Part shown: positions 1 through 11,100 of the stretch, piece after piece
Layout: each line of letters begins with the position of its first letter
How positions within the stretch are numbered: the first letter of the stretch is position 1
Source: Gonium pectorale
Taxonomy: Eukaryota; Chlorophyta; Chlorophyceae; Chlamydomonadales; Volvocaceae
Reading direction: 5' to 3'
Assembly: GCA_001584585.1 (NCBI GenBank)
Contig: LSYV01000016.1
Coordinates: 721,976-744,200, forward strand
Length of the DNA: 22,225 nt
Translations under genes and position numbers: made by a program
The notes under the pieces: generated by a model
Database searches by the model: none
The model's input: the letters and a program-made list of their open reading frames with translations, nothing else
Told to the model about the DNA's origin: nothing

Positions 1-1737
1 AGCTGCTGCGCCCCGCGCACTTTGCGGCGGCGGACCTGGCGGCGGCGCTGCCCTGCGTTGCCCTGCACGTCGCCAGTATGCAGGTGGGCGGCCGGGTAGT
101 GGGGTGGTACCGGTAGCTGGTGGTGGCTCGTGGTGGCAAATGGCTGTTGGGCGGTCGGTAGGGCAGACTGGGGAGTTGGGCGCGTGCCTCCAAGGTCGGG
201 CCAACCCTGGGTGCGCCGTGAAGGCACTAGCATGGAAGCGAGGTTGGAGGGAGGGGGGGACCAAAGGCCATCTCGCTGCTTCCAGGGGCGCGTGGGGCGC
301 GATGCTGGGGCGCTAGGGCGCCGGGCCGCTGGGTCCTACAGACGGGTCCTGGGTCCTACCGCTGGGTCCTACAGACGGACCGCTGGGTCCCCTCTCGACG
401 GACGCGCGCGTCAGCGGGTACGCCGGCGACGTGCCTATTCTCGTACACGCCACATGTCCACCTTGAGGGCTGCCGCAAACACAATGGTGCGCCGTCTTGG
501 GTCGCCCTGATGCCCTCCCTGCGCAACGTCGGAAGCTGGCTTCGATAGCGCGGGCTCTCCAGTCCATTACGCGGCCCGCATTGCCTCGCCTGACGCTGCA
601 CCGCTGACTGTTCTGCTCCCCTGACGGGCCGCCCTCACCCTGGGCCCCTGGTCATGCCCTCGCCGGCACTCCTCCCCCGCGTCCTCGTCATGCGCTCCCT
701 CCCAGCTCGCCCAGCAGCCCTATGCTGTTCCTGTCGGGGTTTCAACGCGTCGAGAAAACAATCGCGGTGTGCCCATTCCTCCCCGCCATGCAGTTGGCGG
801 CCGCCAGCCCCCTGGCTGCGGCGACGGCGTCGTGCTCCGGAGGCGAGCCTCAGTACATCACCGTGTACGACATGGAGTACGGCAACGCCACGTGGCAGCT
901 CCCATTGCAGCCGGGCCCGGATGCGCTGCAGCCGCTGCCGCCGGGCGCCGCCGCGGCGGCTGCCGCGCTCGGCACCCTGACGGGGGAGCGGGGCGGCGCT
1001 GCTGCGGCTGCCGGCACGGCGGCTGTGCGCAGAAGCTGCAGCGCCGGCGACATTGCAGAGGCCGCGCCGCCGGCCATGTCGCTGGCGACGATGCTGCGGG
1101 GCCTGGCACAGGCGGGTGTGGCGGCCCTCCAGTTCAACCCTCAGGTGCGGTGTGCTGCTCAGACCTTCACTGACGCGTTACCAGCTCGTCTGCGATTGGC
1201 GCCGCGTGCCGCCTCGCGTGCCTCCTCCAAGCACAGGCCTCGGACTCCCCGAAACATTGACCCCTCCCGAATCCGTCCCGACCCATCTGCATCGCACCAC
1301 CGCGCCCCCCCCCCCAGGGAGATCACCTTGCCGCGCTGGTTCTGGACGGCAGTCCCTCCCCCGCGTTGCTTGTCTACTCGCTACGGCTGCCTTGGCCCCA
1401 GAAGCTGATGATGCTGCCGGGGGGTTCACGCCAAGCGCTGGTGGTACAACCGTGCTGCTGCTGGCTCATGCCGCTGCCGGGGAGCCAGGCCGCGACCAGC
1501 AGGTCATGGCAGAGGGCCGGCAGCGATGTTGAATGTAGCGGTGTTGGGGGGCGAGAGCGCGGCACACGGCAGGAGAGGGAGGGAGGGGAGGCAGCAGGGG
1601 GAAGGAGCTTTGTAGACGCGAGGCTGGCACCTGTGCTCGGGCGCACGTTCGGGCTGCGGTGGGCTGGGCCTAGCGTCGTGGAGCTGCACAACCGCAGCGG
1701 AGCCCTGCTGGCTCGCTTCAGCCTACAAGGTGCGTGA
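1..1737 (+). CDS. 3' part of an unrecognised gene, possibly beta-propeller-like (partial)
   Basis: This gene enters from the left edge, so its 5' part is missing. Exon pieces I can support are 3-83 (ends HVASMQ before GTGGGC), 794-1144 (117 codons, starts after CCATGCAG, ends QFNPQ before GTGCGG) and an exon starting at 1318 after a C-rich tract (GDHLAALVLDGSPSP...). All three join in phase 0. The same frame reappears around 1619-1731 as FGLRWAGPSVVELHNRSG and similar residues. Whether an intron lies between about 1440 and 1620 is unresolved, because the frame stays open but the bases look intronic. The end is also ambiguous: a TGA at 1735-1737, or a strong donor GTGCGTGAG at 1731 splicing to 1910 and ending at TAA 1945-1947. 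The pattern of short hydrophobic strands (YITVYDMEY, HLAALVLDG, ALLVYSL, VVELHNRSG) suggests beta-propeller blades, but this is inference and no family was recognised. An alanine-rich linker lies in the middle exon. Confidence 0.5.
326..378. repeat. Short tandem repeat with 33-bp period in an intron
   Basis: The 20-mer CCGCTGGGTCCTACAGACGG occurs identically at 326-345 and 359-378. The bases between them and just after them repeat the core CTGGGTCC. It lies in the 710-bp intron 84-793 of the partial gene at the left edge. Nothing else was seen in that intron. Confidence 0.75.
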
Positions 1738-2105
1738 GATGCTGCAGGCCAGTAGGACCGCCAAAATGGCGTGCGGACCGTTGCGGGTCAGGGGCACTCG
1801 GACAGGTGCACCTGCTCACAGACTCCACGTATATGGAGCTTTCCACAAGACTGTTGAAGGTTTTGAAAGCTGTTGCTTTTCCCGGTGTCGCCGTGCACGA
1901 CTCGTGCAGGCAGCTCTTGCCCGCCAACCGGCACCACGCCTACATAAAATCACAGTGTTTTTGGTAGGCCTTTTCTAGTTCGGTTACGGGGCCTTTTCAG
2001 CTTTTCAGCTTCCTCCAGCAAACCGACTGTGATATTGTCACATTCCCGCTTGCTGCGGTTGCCTCGCTTGCCGATCAGAAGCACCAAACGTCTTCAGTAA
2101 CCATT

Positions 2106-2124
2106 GGTTAGGGTTAGGGTTAGG
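2106..2124 (+). repeat. Human-type telomere repeat, three units, just upstream of the RMA-like start
   Basis: Three perfect GGTTAG units lie 17 bases before the ATG of the RING E3 gene, so they are probably in its 5' UTR or core promoter. Plant promoters often carry short telomere-like boxes, but those use the TTTAGGG unit. A shorter GGTTAGGGTT occurs at 7531-7540. This could be a regulatory telo-box, a relic of telomere repeat insertion, or chance. Confidence 0.7.
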
Positions 2125-2141
2125 CGAACCGCGGTGAGAAG

Positions 2142-2925
2142 ATGGCCCTGGTAGCCACCGCGCCCCCTGTGCCGCAGCAGGAGCACGAGCAGCAGCAGCA
2201 GCCCGTGGAGGCCCCCGAGACGGCGCCGGCCAGCAAGGAGGCAGCTCAGGCAGTCGCGGCAGAGGCCCACGAGCACCATGAGGACGACTCCTACTTTGAG
2301 TGCAACATCTGCCTGGAGCTCGCTAAAGAGCCCGTGGTCACGCTCTGCGGGCACCTATACTGCTGGCCGTGCCTTTATCGGTGCGTGGCCAAGGTCCGGC
2401 CCGTCATCGACGTTTCGCGTTACGTCGCTGTCGTCGCGTGCGCCGCAGATGGACGCAAACACAGACATACAGTCGAGCTTGCCCAGTCTGCAAAGCGGGC
2501 GTGGAGCTGGACAAGGTTGTCCCTATCTACGGGCGAAGTTCCGAGCCGGCCAAGGCGCAGGAGACCATGAAAGTCCCGCCTCGCCCCGCAGGACAGCGGC
2601 CTGCTCCCGTGACGGTAGGAGCTTTGATCCGTATACTGTCGGCTGGCAGGAGCCCTAACCGTTTTTCTCACCAATCTCGCTCGCAGCCCTCGGTGCCGGC
2701 CCAGCAGCAACAGGGCGTGCTGCCGTCGCTCTTTGGCTTCCACCTGGGACCGGGGCAGGGCTACAATGAGGCGCTCACGCCAGAGCAGCAGCACCAGGTG
2801 CGCTTAGGCGCGGACGTGGCAGCCTCGACCGTCGGCTAACTTGCAGCGCCTTCTCGCAGGCGTTCCTTTCGCGGCTGCTACTGATGCTCGGATCCTTCGT
2901 TATCATGTGCCTGCTGCTCTTCTGA
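2142..2925 (+). CDS. RMA1: RMA/RNF5-type RING E3 ubiquitin ligase, tail-anchored membrane protein
   Basis: Four exons, 2142-2380, 2449-2614, 2687-2797 and 2860-2925, join in phase to a 193-residue protein. The introns are only 62-72 bp, much shorter than elsewhere in the window. After a Gln/Glu/Ala-rich N-terminus comes a C3HC4 RING at about residues 54-94: C54-x2-C57, C69-x-H71-x2-C74-x2-C77 and C91-x2-C94. The strings [11 protein letters not shown] and [19 protein letters not shown] are typical of the RMA/RNF5/RNF185 family. A proline/glutamine linker leads to one C-terminal hydrophobic segment (about residues 173-193, ending MCLLLF), fitting a tail anchor in the ER membrane. Family members ubiquitinate membrane or secretory-pathway clients for ER-associated degradation. 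The length matches the family (about 180-250 aa). The start is the first ATG, directly after the telomere-like repeat. Family assignment is firm; substrate is unknown, and the symbol is at family level. Confidence 0.93.
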
Positions 2926-4223
2926 GCGCCCCGGCGGGTGGTCCAGCCTGGGCGTGTCAGGGCGGGTTTTGGAGGATAAACCACTGAACAACCGCTTAAA
3001 TAGGGTGGAACCGTTTTGCGCTCCTCGTCTTTTTTGATGATCGTATATTGTGCCACAGCACACTGGGGGAGTCAGCTTTAGTAGCAGGGACCTGCCCGCG
3101 CTGCGTTCCGTGCCGCTTGCCAGTTACGCGGCTGTATGGTCGTGCTCCAATCTTTACTTTGGCAGACTACTGCCTTTTCGCAGTCACAGTGCAAGCGCAA
3201 GTACACGCGGAGTGAGGGGATGCGGGTGGATTGCAGCCTGGCCCACCACAGCCGAGGACTGACTGATACCTCGGGCTTCTGGTTTCATTGCTGTCAGTTG
3301 AAAATGGTGGGTCGCTCCGTATAAATGGCCAAGCTTACGACGATGTCAGGAGTATTAGGGTCAGGAACGGAGGAATTGATATTACGAGCATGGGGCGTGC
3401 TGGGGCATTACTGTTGGACAAATGTTTCAAGTCATCCCGACCGATGTCACGGCCCATGGATCACGGCTTCGATCAGTGTCTGGCCCAAGGCGAGAGGGCC
3501 ATGTACGATATTTGGGACTGGTTGGGGAAACAACAAATGTGCTGAGCAGGTCATAACGGGACGCTGTGAGAGCGGCCCCAACAATCCTTGTGCAGCGGCA
3601 GATTTAAGCCAGTGCCGTGTGCTTGTCTTCCCTTCCTCCCCCCGCTGCAACTGGTTCCGGCGGGGCCGCGTGGGCTTGCTCAGCGGCCGGGGTACTGACA
3701 GGCGGTGTCTCGTGGACGATAGTGGTATCCACACATTTCCAATTATGTCCGTATTCGACGACCGCTTACATGTTGGCCAGATGAGTGCCGGACTCTTGAG
3801 TGGCAGTTGCACAAGATCAGACATACCATCACGCCACGGTGTGCAACTGGTGAGTTTGTAGTTTTCGATTGCAGGAGGCCGATCGCATACAGTACATGTT
3901 CTTGCGGATGTGTGAAGTCGGTATGGGAGGATGCTCTGTGACCTGCCCGACGCTTCCTGTCGGATGTTTCCAAGAGACCGGCAGCTGCTCCTCCCTGTCC
4001 TGTAGCCCCTATATTCCTTACGCAGCCATAGCAGCAGCACCCGCTTGCGACCAGCCATAGCAGCAGTTGCCAAGTATCGCCGTCGCGAGCAACGGTACCG
4101 TAAAGACCAGCGCGCCCAGGCCGGGCTCGGGAAAGGATACCGGCAGATTGGCGGCGGCGGCGGCGGGCACTGATACTAAAAAACGCCTTCCGTACTACGG
4201 TACAAGGGTACGGTCGTACTTTC

Positions 4224-4261
4224 GGGTCCCTTCATTCGGACAGGGTCCCTTCGTCCGGACA
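4224..4261. repeat. 19-bp imperfect tandem duplication
   Basis: GGGTCCCTTCATTCGGACA (4224-4242) is followed directly by GGGTCCCTTCGTCCGGACA (4243-4261), 17 of 19 bases identical. It lies in the gap between convergent genes and has no evident function. Confidence 0.75.
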
Positions 4262-4490
4262 TGCAAGTTGCCCCCACTCTCTTTGCATCTTATCATTTCT
4301 AGTACCGTCGTATGCACCTATTGCCAATCGTCTGCCGCGCGAGGTGGCTTAGAGTATGTGAAAGTATTGTGTTACCGTCCTGGCTTCCGTTGGCCCTGCA
4401 TTCAGGGGTACGGGGGGCTCTGCGGTCTGCGCGCCGGCCCCCTGGTGGTGGCCTCGTGCCGGGTGATGAGTAACTGACGAGCGCCACGAC

Positions 4491-4495
4491 TTACA
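4491..4495 (-). terminator. Candidate poly(A) signal TGTAA for the CtpA-like gene
   Basis: The plus strand reads TTACA, so the minus strand reads TGTAA, the common chlamydomonadalean polyadenylation signal. It lies 620 bases after the TGA at 5115-5117, a normal 3' UTR length in these algae. A five-base word recurs by chance, so support is weak. Confidence 0.3.
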
Positions 4496-5114
4496 CACTC
4501 TTCTCATTGTTTAGCAACCTGCACCAATGCCCTACGATTATCAGGCCGACGCCGGTCTGTGCGGCGCGTTGCATCAGATCTGCCAACCCACTACATGTGA
4601 AACCGGACTAGGCAACTTCAATCCCCTCCAATATACGAGCCGACAACAAGGCATCTTCATATACATTTTGAAAAATACACAACACGCCAACCGGCACCGC
4701 AAATCATCATTAAACGGCATGATGAAAGCAAGACAAGGAAATAGTACAGCGTACGTGTACAGAGATGGTACGGCAAGCACGCTGATGCGGATGCAGACCT
4801 GCCACCATAATACAGAAAGCGTGCCAAACTCACGGCCAAAAAGCATCATTCAACGACGCTTGTTCCGTTCTTCACGTCCCACCGTTACCTTATGTATGAT
4901 CATTGTTGATCTTCTCATGATACGCTGTACGGGCCATGCCAGCGTTCTCGCGTAAGCAACTTCCCTACGAGGCTCCGCTGTTGCCCCCTCCCGACTCTGT
5001 GTGCGTCCCTCGAAGGCCTGGCGCTTGCTGGCGGCTGGCGGGCGTCTGCCACTCACTATGTCAGGGCGCTGACCGGTGCTAGCGACCCACGGGTTGGCTG
5101 ATCGCCACCGCCGC

Positions 5115-8100
5115 TCACGTCCGGACGCCCAGCAAGCCCGCAGCCTGCTGGATGCACTTGTCTGCCTGCTGGAGGCTGGTCGGAGGCCCGCCTGGAATGC
5201 CGTTTGATGGGAACGAAGGACTTGTTGGTGCAGGTCACCAAAACACGGCTGGCAAGCCCAGGATGGCAGACGACTTCCGCACACGACATGGCTGCCACCT
5301 GGCGTGTCGATGCCGTTCACTTTGTGGAGACGCGTGGCCCGGGTCGACACACTTGTGCGTGTGGAAAAGGAGCCCACGATGTACTGTACCCTCCCTTACC
5401 CTTTCCCCAGACTTCCCCCAGACGCGTGGCACCGTCATGTTCGGAGCCGGGCCGCGGCGTGCCGCCGGCCGCTCGCCGTGCAACGCCAAAGCCAGCATCT
5501 CACCAGCGTGCGCCACACGCGTGCGCCCCCGCCCCCTTAGCCGGCCACCCACCGCGCGGGAAGTCGGTGCACACGCGATCCGGGATGAGTCCCGCGCCAC
5601 GGGACGAGATGTCGTAGCCGGACGGCGTCAGGTACCTGCAAAGGAGCAGAAGGGTAAAAGCAGATCTCCGGCTGCCCGAATGTGAGGAGAAGGGGGCGTC
5701 GCTGCAGCCTGCCACAAGGGCAGATGGCGCGGCACTGTGCCACGCAAACTGCAGCTGCTGCCAGAATCGGCGCCTTCATGGTTCATGCCCACCGCAGCGG
5801 CACAGGTGTTCCTGTACGGCTGCACCCCAGTCCCCACTGGGACGTTGGCCAGCGCCGTCTGCTTCGCGCTCGCTGAAGCGACTACAGGTCGCCGCCAAAT
5901 GTCCCGATGCATGTTGGCGACCTGTTCCGGAATCATCCCGGTGACCCATGGGTCACTCCAGGAACTGGACGGCAGGGCCAGCAGACCGGCAGTGCGCCGC
6001 GACCGGCAGCTTTACGGCATGTGGCAGCTTTGTCGGCGGTCCATGCCGGCAGGTCCCACCACCGCTCGTTTGATTGAACGGTCGGGAGAGGCATGCGCCC
6101 CAGGGCTTCTCTAGTGAGAATGCCTTCCAACCCACTACCCCCGCTCGAGAACGCCTTTCGATCCTGTTTACCCCTGCCCGCGGCCGGCATCACGGGCTAA
6201 CACGGTAGCCTCCACCCCTCCTTCCGCAGACCCACTTGGCAACGGTAACGCGCACGCCGCCGTCCTTGCCCTCCCTCAGCGGAAAGTAGTACTGCGGTGG
6301 CCGGGGCGTGGGCAAAGGGGGTTGAAGCCAATGTGACGTTAGTGGTCGCGCAACAAACTACGCCCGAGCCGCATGTCATTGTGGTGGGGCCTCCTCCTCC
6401 TCCTCCCAAGCCCAACCCGCTGGCGCCGCCGCCGAAGCCGCTAGCGTAGCAGGAAACGAACGCCGCAGAAGGATGGTGCGCCGCCCACAGGGAAGCGAAG
6501 GGCACGCCGCGGCTGACGGCCAAGGGCACGACGCAGGCCCTTCGCCCAGACTCAAGCTGACCCAGACTGTCGGCAATTGTCGGCTGCGGCTGGCGACATC
6601 GTGCAGCATCTGCCACCGGCGCTGTCGCTTCCGTAAGGTCTACCGTACTGTGCCCCAGCCGGCTGTAAGGACAACGCATGCAGCGCACCCGCCGTGTGCC
6701 CAGACCTGGCCCCCCGCAGACGGCCCGCCCCTGTGCTGCTGCTCGTACCCCAAGCGGTCCCCGCGCCCACCCACCTGCACCAGCCCCTTCCCAAATGTGC
6801 GCTCGCCCAGCAGCGTGGCACGCCCGTTGTCGCGCAGAGCGCCCGCAAACACCTGCAGACCGGGCAGGAGTCCAGGCAATGGCACATACGGAGCTATCAC
6901 GCCGGGGACGGCCCGCAAATGACCACAAACTGCACGTGCGCGTGCACGCTAGGTCTGTGTTGAAAAGGAAAACGCATGCGACGAGCGTGATGGCGTCGTT
7001 GTAGGACCCAGCTCCAGAGGCAGTCGAAGGGGTGATGTCCCTGCATGTTAGCTCAGCGGCGACCACGACCAGGTCTGTGTGTATGAGGTGGGGCAAGGAG
7101 GAGGGAGGCGGAGGAAATCAGCACGAAACGGAGCCGGCTCACGGACGCCCTGATGCATCTTGCCCAGCCCTGCTCCCCACCCCGCTGGGCCCCTTCCCGC
7201 CCTGTGTTTGCCCCCCTCCTCCCCACCTCGCTGGCGCTCGCGGTGCTGCGATTTCCCAGCAGCACCACCGGCTTGACTGCCAGGCGGCCCGGCAGCGAGG
7301 GGAACACGTCCTCGGGCAGACTGCCGACCTGAAGGGAGGGAGCCGGAGCCCGAGTACCAGAAAATGGGGAGAGTTACCTGTGAGTGAATACAGATTACAG
7401 ATTACAGGAGTGAGCACACGGCGCATGTGAGACCATTATGTATGGGGATGGCGCAACGAGGGCCGTCAGCGTGGGCAAAGGAAACCCCCTCGTGTAGGGC
7501 GGTAAGACGTCGACATGCGCGGGTGGCAAGGGTTAGGGTTATAAAGGAGGGCGGAATCTGGGTTGAAGGCACTCGCACCAGACAGCCACATGCGTCGCAT
7601 GCGAGTCCCAAGGCCCGTGAGGAGGGGAAAGAGGAAAGGGGAAGGCGAGCAGCGAGGGGAACATGGCACCGGATGGGCTGTCAGCCGGCGCGGGTTACGG
7701 AGAGCTGGCATGGGGCGGGTTGGTCGGGACGGTTGGATCTGCCGGCGACAGAGGCCAGACCAGAGAGGCTCGGCCGATGGGTGGCCAGGCTCCGCGGAGC
7801 ACTACCTGCACCTTGCAAGTACCGTTAGCATCGTAAGTTACTGGACAAAGGGCAGGGCGCGCGCGAGAGCACCAGGCGCCGCTAAGGACTCAAGGGGGCC
7901 GCGCCTGGCGCCTTGCATCGCCTGCGCCACCAGCGCAGAGCGCGCTTTGGCTGCCCGCCCATTCATTCACCCACGCTTCGGCCGCCCGCCCACCCACCCA
8001 CCCCCATACCTGCCACACCGTGTCGACCACCTCCTCGGGCCCGCGGATGGTCTTGGCCACCACGTCGCCCGGGGACAGGAACAGGCTGGCGGCGGCGACG

Positions 8101-11100
8101 GCCTCCTCGAACACGCCGCCTGCGGGGTATGTGTTTGGGCGTGGGGGAGTGGAACTCGGCCACGGGCGGCGGGCGCCAGGTGTGTGACGACATGAACTGG
8201 AAGCGCGGACGGAATCATAAGCTATGGGAGAGCAAAAGGGGTTACCACCCACATACTGCTTGGCCTGGCCTGCCAAGCCGTTCCATGGCAGGCCCGTCGG
8301 TCGCGCGCCCACCTGGATTGTTCCGCAGGTCCAGTATCCACCCCACATTGCCGGGGGCGCGCTCGTGCAGCCGCAGCGCCGCCTGCAGCCCCTCCGTGGT
8401 CTCGGAGCCCCAGTACAGCAGTCGTACGTAGGTGACGTAGAAGCCAGGCGGGCCAATGGGCAGCTGGGACACCTGGCGGGCAGTGCGGCGGTGCGGGCGG
8501 TGCAGCGGGCGGGCGGGGGTGAGCGGATCACGAGGTGCACGTCCGTTGGGCTGTAGGAGGCAGGGTGACGGTGGAGGTGGGAAACGGAGGGGGAGGGGTA
8601 GGAAAGCCGGAGGAGGCGTGGGTGAAGGGGTTGCAAAGCGTGCTCGCTAAGGATAGGGGGAGGCTCGTGGGAGTGGGTGGGTGGGGATAGGTTGAGGATG
8701 CGACTGGTGAGGGGCAGGGTGCAGGGCCATGATCGCCGCCTGCACCGATACTTCAGTGATGGTGAGGAACAGTGATGGTGGGGGTTGGGAAGGCTGCACA
8801 GTGACGGCCAATGGCGAGGCAGGGAGCCTGCGAAGGGACAGCGGCGTGATGGCGTCAGCGCTTATGTCGTATACTATATAGGGCTGCAGTGAGGGCGGCT
8901 AGGTGGGCTGCTGGGCCCAGGCCTCCGCGAGATACCGGTACGCGCCGGGCATGCCCTCTGCACTAACCATGCCTCTCCCGTCCCTGCCCCTGCACCTTGA
9001 TCGCTGGTTGCGGAAGATCCCGCCTCTCCACGTCCATTACGACGCGCTCCACCGCGCCGCCGGCATCGGCGGCAGCGGCCGTGGACATGGCCGCCGCCGC
9101 CGCTGGGGTAACGTCGGCGCCGCCGGTGGGCCCCGCGCGCGCGGCTGCCGCGGCGGCGGTAGCGGCGGCGGCCGCCGCCGCGCCTGCGCTGGCTGTGGGC
9201 GCGGGTACCCACTCCAGGGTGGCGGTGGAGCCGGCGGGCCCGCGCATGAGGCCGCGCAGCTGCTCCGGCCCCAGAGAGTCGACTGGCGTGCCGTCTGCGG
9301 AGCCGGGAGCAGGGGCCAACGGAAGAAGGCTGTAGGCATGGCAGGCTCAGCCCGGACTGATACGGCCTGGACCCTGCGACGCCAGGGGGCCTGCTGGACA
9401 CACAAGCCTCACCGCACTCAGGCCTTGCAGGCCAACTGGGATCCGAGGCGCACCGAGGCTGGCGCCCAACTGTACGCCGAACGAGACTTAAGCGCCCGAC
9501 CAAGCAACCTCCGGTTGCTTCAAGGAGTACACCCCCGCAGCTTTCGCAGCCCGTGGCCCCTGGCCGGCCGGACGCGCGGCCGCAGCCTCCCTGGGTCCCC
9601 GCGCCACTCCCCTCCCCCCTTCCCCCGACCGTGACCCCCCGATCCCCCCGGACAACCCCCCCCCCGCGCACCGATGCTGATGAGGCGGTCTCCTCGCGCA
9701 ATGCCGGCCGCCTCCGCCGGCGAGCCCGCCAGCGGCGCCAGCACCAGGCGGCCGCCCTCGGGCGCCACCGGACCCAGCTCCAACCCCAGGCCTGAGGGCG
9801 TTGAACAAATGCACAGGGTCGCGTGACCGCACACCAGGTTGGAGCGTGCACAAGGTGGTACGCAGTCACGCGGGAAGAAGACCGGGGCGCGCCCCGCCCG
9901 CGGGTGCGGGTCTGGATGCGGCCGTGGCGTGCCAGTACTGGCAAAGCGAGGTGACAGGTCCGTCCTTTGGGTCCCGGCCAGTCGGCAGCGTGGCATTGGG
10001 CCACCCGGGCGGGTGGTCGAGAACCCGGGGGCATACGGCAAGGGGAAACACATGACGGGAGAACGCTTTCCAACCTCTCGATCCCCAGGCCGCCCTAACT
10101 CTCCCGCCTCCCTGCTGCCAGTCCCGCCCCGCCCCGCCCCGACCGGCTCGCCGCTCACCCACGTACTGTGCCCGCAGGTAGGACTGCTCGGCAGGCAGCG
10201 GCCGGCGCAGCGCGCGGCGGAAGGCGGAGGGCGGCAGGAACTCGGTATAGGGGTCCGCCAGGCTGGCCATGAGGGAGGCCACGGCAGCGTGCAGCTCGCG
10301 CTTGTTGGGGATCAGGCCGCCTCGGGACTGGCGCGTGGCGAAGGGCGGGGGTGGGGCAGTGAGGTCAGGGATGGCTGGGGGAAGGGCGGGAAGGCTGGGC
10401 GGCGTGAGGTGGGCATTTCATACGGGCACGGGATGTGGCACTGTACGCGAGGGTATAACAGGACCGTTGCCACTCTTCACCTTTCCCTCCGACCCTCATC
10501 CCGCACACAACTGCAGCTCCCGGTGTACCTTCATTTCATTCAGCAGCGCGTCCGCCCAGCCCGCCTGCGTGAAGGTGCCATTGGCGCTGTAGTGCTCGCT
10601 GGCCACCACCTGGGCGCGTGGGACATTGGGTCGTTTAGGCAGATGGGACGCGGCGGTGGGCGGGGGGGGGGGTTGCGGGCGAGTCGAGCGGTCCCGTCAT
10701 AGCGAGAAGCTCGGGGCACGAGGAGGTGGCCGGGGGTGTGACGATAGCAGGGGGGCAGCATCCCACATACACACGTAGGGGCGACCCATGAACCAGCGAC
10801 GCCGCTGAAGACGAAGTGCCGCATCCTCGCCCCACCCTCTAGGCCGGTTCATCCCCCCACCCTAGGGGCCGCTCATAGCCAAAGCCCCGGGGGAAGCCCC
10901 GCGCGAGCCGTCACTCGCTTTGACGGTCTCGCGCAACACGTTTCCCTATGTCCCCAGCTTACCCCGGCCCCGCCCACAGCTCGGCCCCTGCCCCTGCCAG
11001 CCACAGCTCGGCCCTGCGTTAGTTCGACTCGCCTGCCAGGCCTTCTCCAGCACCTCCCGGTTGTCGCAGCACTCTTGCCCGCACGCCTCTTCCGCCGCCG

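Larger units (their letters stand above)
2926..5114. other. Gap between convergent genes, no supported gene
   Basis: This 2.2 kb stretch separates the stop codons of the RMA-like gene (+) and the CtpA-like gene (-). It is visibly poorer in GC than the exons and probably holds both 3' UTRs. Open frames here (for example 4527-4955 + and 3447-4073 -) lack GC-rich codon use and any recognisable motif. It contains a 19-bp tandem duplication at 4224-4261 and a cluster of GGTAC/GTACGG words around 4092-4219. On the minus strand TGTAA, the usual volvocine poly(A) signal, occurs at 4491-4495, 620 bases after the CtpA-like stop. Confidence 0.6.

Noticed and set aside
3447..4073. 208-codon open frame on the minus strand
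   Set aside because: No recognisable domain and composition unlike coding DNA here; it overlaps other equally long meaningless frames.
4527..4955. 142-codon open frame on the plus strand
   Set aside because: Its codons lack the strong GC bias of the real exons, it has no motif, and it lies antisense in the probable 3' UTR of the CtpA-like gene.
6197..7096. 299-codon open frame on the minus strand
   Set aside because: It runs through introns of the CtpA-like gene in other frames; the true exons 6852-6775 and 6291-6236 explain the coding signal.
8874..10073. 399-codon open frame on the minus strand, the longest in the window
   Set aside because: It is a shadow frame over CtpA-like exons 5 and 6 kept open by high GC; its Arg-rich product is not a known protein type.
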